A stretch of 31,809 bases of DNA from assembly GCF_016785185.1 (NCBI RefSeq), contig NZ_JAEKDY010000033.1; one strand, 5' to 3'. Of this stretch, positions 7,681 to 16,929 are shown piece by piece. The notes beneath the pieces were generated by a model. It worked only from the letters and a program-made list of their open reading frames with translations, had not been told where the DNA came from and ran no database searches. The position numbers and the translations under genes were made by a program. Within the stretch, counting starts at the first letter, position 1, and each line of letters opens with the position of its first letter. This DNA comes from Heyndrickxia sporothermodurans (GTDB lineage Bacteria; Bacillota; Bacilli; Bacillales; Bacillaceae_C).

Positions 7681-8582
7681 TGCTTTCTATTTTAAAAACA
7701 GAGCTAACTGATTTCTGTGAACTTTCTTCAGTTAGAGCAAATATAAATAAAGCATATCATGAACTAGAAAGCCAAAATTATGATAAAGTAATTCAAATTT
7801 GTGATATTAGCATAGTGGAATGTGAAAAAATAAAGGGAAAAGCAGTAACTTTAGAAAAAGAAGAAATTGCAAATTCAATGTTTGTTGCGAGTGCATACTG
7901 TAAAGTATTGAAATATTATTCAAGGTATTGGCTGAAATTAGTTGAAGGCAAATTCAAAGATTCATGGGTTGTTTTACAAGACACTATTGATAACTTGATA
8001 AGTGTAACAAAGTTCACGGAAAATCATAGTGAGTTTGGAATTAGAGAATTTAATTCTCATCTGAACGAATTAGAAAAACTTTATCCTTATAGTATTTTTG
8101 CTAGTAGTGAAATGGTGATAGAAACTAAAGAATGCAGTATTTGTGGTAAATCAGTTTTAGACATAGATTGTATACACATTCCAGGTAACTTGTATTGGGG
8201 ACAGATAGCAGTAACTATTTGTAAGGATATTGTTTTTCAAGCGGTAGCATTAGTTAAACATCCAATGGATAAACGGTGTGTAATGGAAGTTAGCGGTGAT
8301 AATAGAACTGAAAAGGAAAAGTTTAAATTACTACATTACTTTGTTGAAAATAATACTAATCCATTAAAATTATTTACTGTAACTGAATTAGATAAGTACT
8401 ACTATAATGAAAAATATGACATGGTTAAACGAAATGAACCATGTCCTTGTAATAGTGGTAAAAAATTTAAAAAATGTTGCGGAGCAATTAAGTATGAAAG
8501 AGGCTCCCATTTTCATATTAAATTAGAAAATGACATTAGCTTAAGACCGCTACCCTTTTCTTCTATGTTATTGGGTTCCTAA
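7680..8582 (+). CDS. SEC-C motif protein of unknown function
   Basis: A 300-aa protein. Residues 250-268 (RNEPCPCNSGKKFKKCCG; Cys 255, 257, 266, 267) are a classic SEC-C zinc-binding motif, as at the C-terminus of SecA and many accessory proteins. A second Cys/His group lies at 152-166 (CSICGK ... CIH). Residues 15-115 are helical and repeat-like, possibly TPR-type. It overlaps the membrane-protein gene by one base. No catalytic motif is clear. A role in a defence or stress module with its membrane partner is only a guess from the architecture. Confidence 0.7.
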   Translation: MLSILKTELTDFCELSSVRANINKAYHELESQNYDKVIQICDISIVECEKIKGKAVTLEKEEIANSMFVASAYCKVLKYYSRYWLKLVEGKFKDSWVVLQDTIDNLISVTKFTENHSEFGIREFNSHLNELEKLYPYSIFASSEMVIETKECSICGKSVLDIDCIHIPGNLYWGQIAVTICKDIVFQAVALVKHPMDKRCVMEVSGDNRTEKEKFKLLHYFVENNTNPLKLFTVTELDKYYYNEKYDMVKRNEPCPCNSGKKFKKCCGAIKYERGSHFHIKLENDISLRPLPFSSMLLGS

Positions 8583-8717
8583 CCAGAAGAAGTTCACTCA
8601 TCTGCAGGTAGCTCTTAGCAAGGGTGCTTAAAATAAAATGATTGAATATTCAGGTATATATTATAATAATAGAATGTAAGTTTGTTATGAACATAGTGTT
8701 CAAGAATTTGTGGTCTA

Positions 8718-8760
8718 AGCCCTAATTCCTTTCGAGGAGTTAGGGCTATTTCTATTTTTT
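8718..8760 (+). terminator. Rho-independent terminator upstream of the 99-aa gene
   Basis: AGCCCTAATTCC (8718-8729) pairs with GGAGTTAGGGCT (8736-8747), with one mismatch-type pair and a 6-base loop, followed by ATTTCTATTTTTT. It separates the SEC-C operon from the next gene. Confidence 0.75.
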
Positions 8761-8776
8761 AGGAGGAGAAAAGATA

Positions 8777-9076
8777 ATGTATTTAGATTGGTTTGTAGGA
8801 ACAATGAAAAAGACATTTAACATTGAAGTCAAAAGAAAGGATATAGGATACGAAGCTCATGATTTCTATCATGAAGAAATAGATGATTTGCTCATTCCAG
8901 CGGAACACTTAGAAAAGCTACCCAACCCATTGCTCATTGAAGTAATTTCGTATGTAGATGATAAAGGGTACGAGTGGATTGCTGGTTATGTACTGGATGA
9001 AGAAACGAGAAAGAAGCTGTACGAAGTTTGGATAAGGAATGGGGAACAAATTGCTTACGAAATTTATGTTGACTAA
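8777..9076 (+). CDS. Hypothetical 99-aa acidic protein
   Basis: A single gene with an AGGAGG ribosome binding site upstream of the ATG and a terminator before it. The protein is acidic with beta-strand-rich stretches (ISYVDDKGYEWIAGYVLDE) and no signal peptide or membrane segment. Not recognised. It lies just left of the second element, and I cannot tell whether it belongs to the element or to the flank. Confidence 0.55.
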   Translation: MYLDWFVGTMKKTFNIEVKRKDIGYEAHDFYHEEIDDLLIPAEHLEKLPNPLLIEVISYVDDKGYEWIAGYVLDEETRKKLYEVWIRNGEQIAYEIYVD

Positions 9077-9260
9077 GCGAGATTGACGACATTTCTTTCT
9101 GCAATCTTACGACAAAACTAAAAGGACTTGAATAGTATTTTGCAGAATAGATGAGCGATAAGGAATCGGAATGATTTTCGTATGAAAAAACTGCCGACAT
9201 TATTATATAACTGTCGTGAGCCGGAAGGATGGCTAGGAAAAATGAATACTAAGAGAACGT

Positions 9261-9303
9261 AAAGGCTATTGGTGTATGAATGTGTACATCAATAGCCTTT
9301 TTT
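9261..9303 (+). terminator. Strong hairpin with T-run before the second-type recombinase
   Basis: AAAGGCTATTG and CAATAGCCTTT form an 11-bp perfect stem extended by GTGTA/TACAT, followed by TTTTTTC. An in-frame ATG at 9280 lies inside this hairpin, which argues against it as the start of the next gene. It may end a transcript entering from the left and could mark the left part of element copy 2. Confidence 0.75.
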
Positions 9304-9324
9304 CATTTTGGAGGTGAATCATTC

Positions 9325-10194
9325 TTGGAAATAGCAGAGTTTGAACAGTGGCTCTTTACAGAGGGTAAAGCAGCTAAAACAATCGAGTCCTATGTGAACG
9401 ATGTCAAAGGATTCCAATCCTACTTGCAAGAGAAGTTGAAGGATGTTCCAGTCCTATCTCGCTTCTCATTTGTTAGGTACAAGGAACATTTGATGAAGGA
9501 GGGCTATGCTGTTTCAACCATCAACAAAAAGATAAATAGCCTAAAGGTCTACAACGATTTTCTAAGAACCAAAGGACTCCTAGGTGAATCATTCATTCAG
9601 TTGAAGCGGGATAGAATCAAAATCGCTGCTGGAAGTGAGGACAATGTAGGTGCACTTTCGGATGAACAGGTGGAAGAATTGCTATTTTACGTTGAAAACA
9701 AAAGCAAAGTTAGCACTCGTAACAAGCTGATTGTCTATTTGTTGCTCTATACGGGTGTAAGGGTCAGTGAATTAGTTTCAATCAAGATTGTAGATATTGA
9801 CTTTCTGACGAATCAATTGGCGGTGATTGGAAAAGGCGGAAAGAGGCGTGAAATCGGGCTTAGACAAGATGTGCTTCAATTAGTAAGGGACTACATGAAG
9901 GAAGAGCGTTCTGGGTCTAAATTCAGCCATAGCGACCATTTGTTAGTAAGCCAGAGGGCAGAAATAATGCATCGTGATGCAGTGAGGGATTGGCTAGCAA
10001 AAGTGTCAAAAGAGCTAGGATTCAAACTGCATCCCCATTTGTTTCGTCATACGTTTTGTACAAGGTTGTTAAAGAAGGGGGTAGACCTTACAACCGTAAG
10101 CAAGCTTGCAGGACATTCCACAGTGAATATGACGGCAAGGTTCTACATCCAAACGACTAAACAAGAGAAGATAGATGCGGTCAATCTATTATAA
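9325..10194 (+). CDS. Tyrosine recombinase, second type
   Basis: A 289-aa XerC/D-like recombinase from a TTG at 9325, chosen because GGAGGTGA stands seven bases upstream and the only earlier in-frame ATG is inside a terminator hairpin. Catalytic residues: R146 (TGVRVSE), K170/K173 (GKGGKRRE), H238 and R241 (HPHLFRH), H264 (AGHST) and Y274 (ARFYIQTT). The N-terminal SAM-like domain is at 1-90. It is only distantly similar to the recombinase of the element core. It sits upstream of a 30-aa ORF with which it shares a terminator. Two different recombinases in one element recall transposons that need two or three of them, but the partner relationship is inference. Confidence 0.9.
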   Translation: MEIAEFEQWLFTEGKAAKTIESYVNDVKGFQSYLQEKLKDVPVLSRFSFVRYKEHLMKEGYAVSTINKKINSLKVYNDFLRTKGLLGESFIQLKRDRIKIAAGSEDNVGALSDEQVEELLFYVENKSKVSTRNKLIVYLLLYTGVRVSELVSIKIVDIDFLTNQLAVIGKGGKRREIGLRQDVLQLVRDYMKEERSGSKFSHSDHLLVSQRAEIMHRDAVRDWLAKVSKELGFKLHPHLFRHTFCTRLLKKGVDLTTVSKLAGHSTVNMTARFYIQTTKQEKIDAVNLL

Positions 10195-10213
10195 GAAATG
10201 GAGGAAAAATAAG

Positions 10214-10306
10214 ATGGATACGAAGCAAATTGTTATCATCAAAAAAGTAATGTGTGCTATTTTAGCAATCGCTTTGGAAGAATTGTCTAAGAAGAATAGA
10301 AGGTAA
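10214..10306 (+). CDS. Small 30-aa peptide ORF
   Basis: An ORF with a GGAGG ribosome binding site nine bases before the ATG, 20 bp after the recombinase stop and before a terminator. The peptide has a hydrophobic middle (VMCAILAIALEEL) with basic ends. Function unknown. Position and ribosome binding site are the only support. Confidence 0.4.
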   Translation: MDTKQIVIIKKVMCAILAIALEELSKKNRR

Positions 10307-10333
10307 ATAAGGAGCAATTTATTTTCCTGAATG

Positions 10334-10369
10334 AACAAGAATCTATTGTAGGTTCTTGTTTTTTTTTGC
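10334..10369 (+). terminator. Rho-independent terminator of the recombinase operon
   Basis: AACAAGAA (10334) and TTCTTGTT (10353) form an 8-bp stem around an 11-base loop, followed by a run of nine or more T. Confidence 0.8.
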
Positions 10370-10792
10370 ATTCCTTTTGAACCCTAGCGAAGAATCAGTA
10401 GTGAAAGTAGGGACGCTGTTGATGCTACTGACGCTACTTTAGGTGAGTGTAGGTCTCGGATTATCCTTTTTTTTGGTCATTTCCAAATGTGTCTAAAATG
10501 TGACAGTCGGCAACGCTGAGTCCCTTAGTCTAAACGTCTGAAAGATACTAATGGTAGTTGTAGAAAGAAAAAAACTTCAAAATTCGTGAATTGGAAATCA
10601 AGAGTTTCCGATGAGAGGGCTTAGCGACTAAGTGTAAACGTCTGAAAAAAATATTTATTTGAAGTGCCTCAAACCATTGGTACATAAGGGTTTTGTCGAA
10701 TTTACGCACTCTTTTTTGTGTGCTAATATGTCTCTTGCAAGAAAGCCGTTAAAACTACTTCAAAAAAATAGAGCTCATTGGAGGGTCATTAG
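10370..10792. other. Non-coding region of element copy 2: possible origin or control region
   Basis: About 420 bp without a convincing gene. AGTAGTGAAAGTAG (10397-10410) and GCTACTGACGCTACT (10424-10438) are inverted members of the element motif family. TAAACGTCTGAAA is repeated exactly at 10531-10543 and 10635-10647. CTTAGCGACTAAG, a palindrome, stands just before the second copy. Dense repeats directly upstream of the replication operon fit an origin or a promoter/operator region; no function is proven. Confidence 0.5.
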
Positions 10793-11269
10793 ATGCAAAA
10801 ATATCAATCAAAATTAGTACGTCCTACAAACAAGTATGTCCTAGACGAAGGGGCACTAAAGGGGAAAATCTTTTCAGTGAATGTTAAAGAGTGTCCTAGT
10901 ATGTATCACGAATCGGGCAAGCGAGATGCCTTAGTTATTAAAATAGAATTTATCAACTCGAACGGTGACTTGGTCTATGTGGAATATGCACCAACCATCA
11001 CATGGTCTGAAAAAGGGAAGTTCATGAAAACACTACATGACCTAGATGTTGTACCAGCAATGGGAGAAGAACTAGACATCAACACACTGGTTGGTATGAG
11101 GGTAACGGCTACTATTGAAAATGTAGAACGTAACAATGTTGTTTACAGCAATATTGTAAGAATCCAGAAAAGGGAAACTGATATTCAAGCTAAGGTATCT
11201 AATGAAGAAGATAGTGAAATGATGAATCAACTGTTTGATGTTGATGAAATCGACTTCGATGGCATGTAA
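10793..11269 (+). CDS. Element protein 1 homologue, copy 2 (OB-fold-like)
   Basis: A 158-aa homologue of the protein at 137-622, sharing its start (YQSKLVRPTNK), its middle (YAPTITWSEKG) and its acidic tail (DVDEIDFDGM). A GGAGGG ribosome binding site lies seven bases before the ATG. It is the first gene of the copy-2 replication operon. The predicted role is the same: single-strand DNA binding or helicase accessory, by fold pattern and position only. Confidence 0.6.
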   Translation: MQKYQSKLVRPTNKYVLDEGALKGKIFSVNVKECPSMYHESGKRDALVIKIEFINSNGDLVYVEYAPTITWSEKGKFMKTLHDLDVVPAMGEELDINTLVGMRVTATIENVERNNVVYSNIVRIQKRETDIQAKVSNEEDSEMMNQLFDVDEIDFDGM

Positions 11270-11368
11270 TATCCTAGCAAAGCAACAGTACCGGCTATAG
11301 CGGCAATGGTTGCTATAGTCCCTACTGACGCTACACGGGACAAAAACAAAAGAAGGAGACTAACTAGA

Positions 11369-13942
11369 ATGACATTTACAGAAGCAAAAACGACAGAAGA
11401 AATGATTATTAAATCTCAATCAATCCTTAACTGTAAAGAGGATGTTAAAGAAATACGTATCATGCAAAAGTCCAAAGGCACAATCAGTGGTTACTTTAAT
11501 GATTACCAAAAGCTAGCAAGTGTTGCAGCAGAATTTGATGGGAAGGTTCCAGCAATCTATTTCACACTAAACCCTGTGAAACCTGATTTGCTTTCAAGAG
11601 CGGCAAACCGTATTGTACAACGAGCAAAAAATACGACTGCTGATGCCGACATTGAATGCAGACGATGGTTTCCAATTGATTTTGACCCAGTACGTCCGTC
11701 TGGTATTTCATCAACGGATGAAGAACATCAAGCTGCCCATACGCTGGCAAAAGAAGTACAACAATTTTTTACAGATAGAGGTTGGAGTGAACCTGTTGTA
11801 GCGGATAGCGGCAATGGTGCACATCTCTTATACCCTATTAACCTACCAAACGATGACGAAAGTACCCAGCTTATCAAACAAGCATTAGAAGCATTGGACT
11901 TTCTATTTAGTAACGAATCAGTCAATGTCGATAAGAGTGTATTTAATGCCGCTCGGATTTGGAAGCTTTATGGAACAATGGCTTGCAAAGGTGACCATAC
12001 AGAAGAACGACCACATCGGTTGTCTCAAATACTAAATTGTCCAGAAGAACTGAAAGAAGTGTCGGTGGAACAGCTAAAGTCATTAGCAGATTTATGTCCA
12101 AAAATGCCGACCAAGGGGAAATCATCTTTCAAAAAGAGCAACACAGAGGAAGGATTCAATTTGGAAGAATTCATTGAAGAACATGAACTGGATGTCGCCT
12201 TTTCCGCCCCCTGGAAGGATGGAGCAACCAAGTATGTGTTGTCTACTTGTCCTTGGAAATGTCATACGAACAAAAGTGCATTTATTATCCAGTTTGAAAA
12301 TGGGGGGATTGCGGCAGGTTGCCATCATAATAGCTGTTCGGAGGAAAACTGGCAAACGCTACGAAAGAAATTTGAGCCAAATTGGAATCCATCATCTAAG
12401 GAAGAATCGAAAAAGGAATCACAAGCGGATGTGTTGATTCGAGTGAGTGAAGAAGCTGAATTCTTTCAGAATGATTTAGGAGAAGCCTTTGCAGCGGTAA
12501 CTATCAGTGGTCATAAAGAAGTATTAAAGGTGAAAAGTAAGAAATTCAAAATGTGGCTAACGAAGCAATTCTATGATGCTACGAAAAAGGCACCAGGAAG
12601 CGATGCGATGAATCAAGCACTTGGTGTCATGGAAATGAAAGCAGCCTTTGAGGGTGATGAACATAAACTGCAATTACGAGTGACAGAAAAAAATGGTGCA
12701 TTTTACTATGACTTAGCGAATGAGGATTGGAGTGTTGTAAAGGTGGAGCCTCGTTCTTGCCAAGTATTGAAAGATGCTCCTATCCTATTTACTCGCAATA
12801 AGAATACGAAAGCTCAAGTTATGCCTGATTTTGCTGGTGACTTGAAGTTATTACTAAATCACATACGAATTAAGAATGAAGATGACCAAATTCTTTATCT
12901 TATCTATGTTGTCACATGCCTAATTCCGAGTATTCCGCATGCTGTACTTGTATTCAGTGGTGAAAAAGGAGCGTCCAAGTCCACTTCCATGCGATTGACA
13001 AGACAAGTAGTTGACCCTGCTGTACAAGATTTATTGACAATGCCTAATAGTTTGCAAGACTTGGCACTATCATTGGCTAACAACTATATGCCATCTTTTG
13101 ATAATTTGGATGGTTTGTCCGCTGAAAAAAGCGACCTCTTATGTATTGCTTCTACAGGTGGTGGATTTAGTAAACGAACATTATTTACCGATGATGATGA
13201 AACACTACTTGACCTTCGTAGATGTGTTGGATTGACTGGTATCAATGTAGTGGTGACAAGAGCGGATTTGATTGACCGTTCCATTATTATTGAATTAGAC
13301 CGTATTCCATAAGATGAGCGAAAGGAAGAACGTGATGTGTGGGAAGCATTTGAAAAGGATAGAGCATCCATAGTAGGTGGAGCTTTGCAAGCTTTAGCAA
13401 AAGCAATGGCTATCTATCCAAATGTGCAATTAGACAAACTTCCACGGATGGCTGATTTCACTCGATGGGGTTATGCGATTGCGGAAGTCTTAGGGTATGG
13501 AGGAGAACGATTCTTGCAAGCCTATCGCAAAAATCGTAATCAATCCAATGAAGAAGCTATTTCTTCTCATCCAGTAGCCGCTACAGTTGTTGCTCTTATG
13601 AAGGAAAATCAATCTTGGTCGGGTTCCGTTGCTAGTTTGCTAGGTGAACTAGAACGTGTAGCCGAACAAGAAAAGATTAATACCAAAGTCAAAACATTCC
13701 CAAAAGCGGCTCACATTCTAAGCAGAAGGCTAAAGGAAGTAAAGTCCAATTTAGAAGATGTAGGGATTACCTTTGACATTCGCCATGCAGGAGATTCCAA
13801 AAAGGTATCCATTCAAAAGTCTGGTAGCAATGTTATTCCAATTCGTCCTCAATCAGGAACATTGAAACTTACAGGAACTGATTCGATTGAAGTCAAAGAT
13901 ATTGAACTGTCGGAAGATTACGATGAATTTGAGGGATGGTAA
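11369..13942 (+). pseudogene. Primase-helicase, copy 2, interrupted by an in-frame stop
   Basis: A homologue of the gene at 721-3297 over its full length. It has the primase FPIDFDP and SGNGAHLLY motifs, the CHHNSC cluster and the Walker A GEKGASKST. At 13310-13312 the codon that is GAG (Glu) in copy 1 is TAA. The frame then continues unbroken to 13942. The first fragment keeps both primase and Walker motifs and loses about 210 C-terminal residues. A GTG at 13337 opens the rest as a 201-aa ORF without a clear ribosome binding site. Start chosen at the ATG after AGGAG (11353-11357). Either a dead replication protein, a truncated active one or a sequencing error; the intact rest of the frame suggests a recent event. 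Confidence 0.85.
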
Positions 13943-13960
13943 TCATCCGCTTGTACCAAC

Positions 13961-13999
13961 AGTAGTGTCAGTAGAGAAAAAAGAGTTGCTACTGACGCT
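13961..13999. repeat. Inverted repeat after primase-helicase, copy 2
   Basis: AGTAGTGTCAGTAG (13961-13974) and GCTACTGACGCT (13988-13999) match the site at 3316-3354. The stem sequence is kept between copies while the loop differs. Confidence 0.6.
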
Positions 14000-14082
14000 A
14001 TTGGAGGGCATTTCTACCCGAATCAAACTTAAAATCCAAAAATATATTATTAGCTTGTATGAATTGGAAAGGGGATATTTAC

Positions 14083-14940
14083 ATGTTATTTATGGAATCA
14101 GTTGAACTGTTTGGAAGATACCAAGCGAACATTGAACGGAGCATAGTTACAATCAAAGCCTATCATGAAGATTTATCCTTATTGAATCGTTATCTAGAAG
14201 AAAAATACAACAGTCCAGTTTATTTAGAGGACATCACACAAGAAGATGTTGAGGAATATCTTTATTATCTTAGGAATGTTAAGGGTTACCAGCCGATTAG
14301 TCGAAAACGTGTGTTAGGAAGCATGCGGTCATTCTTCAGTTATGCCTACAAAAGCGAATGGTGCGACAAGAATGTTACTGCAAGACTTGAACCAATCAAA
14401 TGCCAGCAGAAGGAGCGGCAATATCTTTCTGAAAAAGAGGTAAATCAGTTTATAGAAGCTATTCAACACAAATTGATTCGTTTAGTGGCACAAACCCTTT
14501 ATTATACTGGGATGCGTATATCGGAATGTCTTAACCTTCAAGTGGATGATGTAGATTTGGAAAGAAACCTCATTCACATTAGACATGGAAAAGGAAACAA
14601 AGACCGCTTTGTTCCAATCAATTCAAAATTGAAGGAGTTGCTAGTGGATTATACGGAAAACTGGAAAGTGAATTCGGAATTTTTCTTTGCTACGAGAAAC
14701 ACAGGTACATTATCAAAAACTAGGGTAGCAAAGGTGTTTAGGGATACGAATAAAGCATTGGGATGGAAAAAGAATGTGACTGCACACATTCTTCGTCATT
14801 CATTTGCTTCAAAGTTAGTGAAAAACGATGTTCATTTGGTTAAGATTTCAAAACTATTAGGACATAGTAGCTTAAAAACAACGAGTATTTATGTCCATAG
14901 CAACATGGATGATTTGAAAGACGCAGTCAACACACTGTAA
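14083..14940 (+). CDS. Tyrosine recombinase/integrase, copy 2
   Basis: A 285-aa counterpart of the recombinase at 3438, with the same catalytic set (GMRISE, HGKGNKDR, HILRHSF, LGHSS, SIYVH). An earlier in-frame ATG at 14059 would add eight residues. I chose 14083 because GAAAGGGGA precedes it and the copy-1 start aligns there. It is 14 bp from the HTH/RHH gene. Both recombinases look intact, so both elements may still be mobile or cross-mobilise each other. Confidence 0.93.
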   Translation: MLFMESVELFGRYQANIERSIVTIKAYHEDLSLLNRYLEEKYNSPVYLEDITQEDVEEYLYYLRNVKGYQPISRKRVLGSMRSFFSYAYKSEWCDKNVTARLEPIKCQQKERQYLSEKEVNQFIEAIQHKLIRLVAQTLYYTGMRISECLNLQVDDVDLERNLIHIRHGKGNKDRFVPINSKLKELLVDYTENWKVNSEFFFATRNTGTLSKTRVAKVFRDTNKALGWKKNVTAHILRHSFASKLVKNDVHLVKISKLLGHSSLKTTSIYVHSNMDDLKDAVNTL

Positions 14941-14954
14941 AGGAGGAGTAAACA

Positions 14955-15728
14955 ATGGCTAGAGCAGAAGCATTGCAACCGATTTATGATGACAAGGTTA
15001 AAGGGATTTTGAAACTGTTAAGGGAAGGTTTTTCAAGGGAAGAGGTAGCTGAACAGTACCGCTATTCAGGCTATCGTTCGATGGAAAGCTTTATGAGACG
15101 TAAAAATTTTGTATGGGACAAGCAAAAGGGGAACTATGTACCAGCGGATGCCCTAAAAGCTTCACTAGAAACAATGGTCAATTTCCCTTCAGACCGAGTT
15201 CGAAGAATAGTTATGGAATTGAACAAGGAAGGAGCGGATTTGAAGGAGGTTGCATTGAAGGTAGGGTTTGAAAACCATTTGGAAATGGCTCGTTACATGA
15301 AATCGAAAGGGTTTGAATGGTCACAGGAAGCAGGGAATTACCTCTCTACTTCCTCGAAAGTGCCAAAAGGTGAGGAAAGTGTAGCTAATGCCAGTAGTGA
15401 CGCTTCATTGGAGGGTTCCCTTTCTATCGGAAATAGTGGCGTTGAACAATTCCTACCTTTACTTGAATGGTTAGCTTCAAACAAGGAGGGCTTACAAAGT
15501 CTGTTAGGAGCGTCAGTAGCGTCAGGACAAATTCCCCGCTTTACCCTTCCAGGTTTATTTGTTACAAAATCGGTTCACATGACAAACACGCTTGACCAAA
15601 TGGTTAGAGACTTTAGCAAGGAAAAGAACATCAATCAGAGAGAGATTTTCGAGGTTGCGTTGATTGAATTTTTTCAGAAGTATGGTTATGCTCGTGAAGT
15701 CGAAACATTGATACAACAAAATGCCTAG
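14955..15728 (+). CDS. Element HTH/RHH protein, copy 2
   Basis: A 257-aa homologue of the protein at 4309, with AGGAGG before the ATG. It has the same two HTH-like repeats (about 14-62 and 81-130) and C-terminal RHH-like domain (about 196-245), which is the best conserved part. The linker (130-160) is more diverged. This is consistent with a DNA-binding accessory or repressor of the recombinase. Confidence 0.7.
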   Translation: MARAEALQPIYDDKVKGILKLLREGFSREEVAEQYRYSGYRSMESFMRRKNFVWDKQKGNYVPADALKASLETMVNFPSDRVRRIVMELNKEGADLKEVALKVGFENHLEMARYMKSKGFEWSQEAGNYLSTSSKVPKGEESVANASSDASLEGSLSIGNSGVEQFLPLLEWLASNKEGLQSLLGASVASGQIPRFTLPGLFVTKSVHMTNTLDQMVRDFSKEKNINQREIFEVALIEFFQKYGYAREVETLIQQNA

Positions 15729-15840
15729 CAAATGGCTTTCAAATGGAAGAAATGATGAACAGTTCTAATGGTTTCCTAATGAACTGTTGTTTTTCATTCT
15801 TCCATTTCTTTATTTCATTATTTTTCGAAGGTTATTGATT
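15719..15840. repeat. Partial right-end block R2' left of the cargo
   Basis: AAATGGAAGAA...GTTCTAATGGTTTCCTAATG and the following stretch match the beginning of blocks R1 and R2. The same stretch, including the AATGCCTAG end of the HTH/RHH gene, reappears as AATGCCCTAG at about 16936. The two partial copies therefore bracket the 1.2-kb cargo. Confidence 0.65.
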
Positions 15841-15946
15841 CCAACTCATAAATGTGTAAAGAAACTTCATAAGATTTATTACATGTTTAGATAGCCGTAT
15901 ATTTGTGGAAAATAGAAATAAAACTCTTTTGAAAAGGAGGAAAATA

Positions 15947-16174
15947 GTGGACAATTATAGAAATAGTAGCTATAGTAAAGACAAGAAACAGGAAAATGGG
16001 GTGATACGATTGATGCCTACGACGATTAAACAATCAACGGGAAAAGTAGGGGATTTCAGAAAATCTGCTTTAAGTAAGAAAAAGAAAAAGAGTGCACGTG
16101 AAATCCAAGATGAAATTGGCATTTATGGTGCATTTGGTCGTACACTTGTAGATTTACACAAACAAGGTAGGTAA
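15947..16174 (+). CDS. Small basic protein upstream of PIN toxin-like gene
   Basis: 75 aa from a GTG at 15947 with AAAGGAGG six bases upstream. A GTG at 15905 has no such signal, and an ATG at 16013 with GGGGTGA is a third choice. The protein is very basic (SALSKKKKKSAREIQDEIG), possibly nucleic-acid binding. It ends 7 bp before the PIN-domain gene, so an antitoxin role is plausible, but I recognise no antitoxin family. Confidence 0.55.
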   Translation: MDNYRNSSYSKDKKQENGVIRLMPTTIKQSTGKVGDFRKSALSKKKKKSAREIQDEIGIYGAFGRTLVDLHKQGR

Positions 16175-16181
16175 TTGCCAA

Positions 16182-16922
16182 ATGAACTTTATTATTGATG
16201 CTGAGAAAATGAATAGTGAGAATTTATTTAAAGCATCTGTTTATTTAGATGCTTGTTTTATTTTGGCGTATCTTGATAAAACAGATTCAAGAAAGCTAGA
16301 TGTAGCAGATGCTCTTGATGTTTGGGCGGAAAATGAGGTGAGGCTTGGATACAGTAATCATACCTTTACCGAAGTAACTAATCGCTTGTTTCAAATGTTA
16401 GTATTAGGCTCCCTTCAGGTCTATCATGAAAAAAAGCAACTCCTCAACAATACTCGGAATGGTATTGATAAATTAAGTGATGAAGACAGAAGAAAATTGA
16501 TAAATTTAGATTCTGCTAGATACTTATACAGAGTAGCTAAAGATGAAGACATACTAAGGTTTTACAACAGAGAAGTTAGCGCTAATGTTGGTGAGTTAAT
16601 TAAACGAGCTAAAGAAGACCAAAACAAGCGTTACTTGCTGGATGTTTATTACCATCTCGCATTGAGAATTTTTAATGAATTTATTCGAAAAATGAGAGAA
16701 GAACTCGAATTTGAGGTTGAGTTGCTATCTGATGGCTTTGAGGAAAATGAGTTAGCAAAAGTACATATGCAACTAACCCAATTGGACTCAACAGATTCGG
16801 TTCATTTAGCTATTGCAAGAATGAATGAATTTGATTATTTAGCCACCTTGGATAGTGATTTTGTACATGATTATTATTCAAATGTTGATGGATTAGCCAT
16901 GAAAATTATTAAGGTTGCATAA
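16182..16922 (+). CDS. PIN-domain protein, probable RNase
   Basis: A 246-aa protein with the acidic residues of a PIN nuclease: D23 in 'VYLDACFILAYLD', E64 in 'HTFTEVTNRL', D205 in 'TDSVHLAIAR', and D224/D226 in 'LATLDSDF'. Residues about 70-195 are an extra helical insert, which makes it longer than VapC toxins (about 130-140 aa). With the small basic protein just upstream it resembles a toxin-antitoxin or defence pair carried as cargo of element copy 2. The RNA target is unknown. Confidence 0.75.
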   Translation: MNFIIDAEKMNSENLFKASVYLDACFILAYLDKTDSRKLDVADALDVWAENEVRLGYSNHTFTEVTNRLFQMLVLGSLQVYHEKKQLLNNTRNGIDKLSDEDRRKLINLDSARYLYRVAKDEDILRFYNREVSANVGELIKRAKEDQNKRYLLDVYYHLALRIFNEFIRKMREELEFEVELLSDGFEENELAKVHMQLTQLDSTDSVHLAIARMNEFDYLATLDSDFVHDYYSNVDGLAMKIIKVA

Positions 16923-16929
16923 AAGTTTC

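Noticed and set aside
9280..9324. ATG at 9280 as start of the second-type recombinase
   Set aside because: It falls within a strong terminator hairpin; TTG 9325 has GGAGGTGA at the right distance.
15654..15666. 13-bp identity (GATTTTCGAGGTT) between the HTH/RHH gene of copy 2 and the flagellin junction at 17145-17157
   Set aside because: The copy-1 HTH/RHH gene has a different base sequence there (ATCTTTGAGGTT), so the match is probably chance; worth remembering if recombination sites are mapped.
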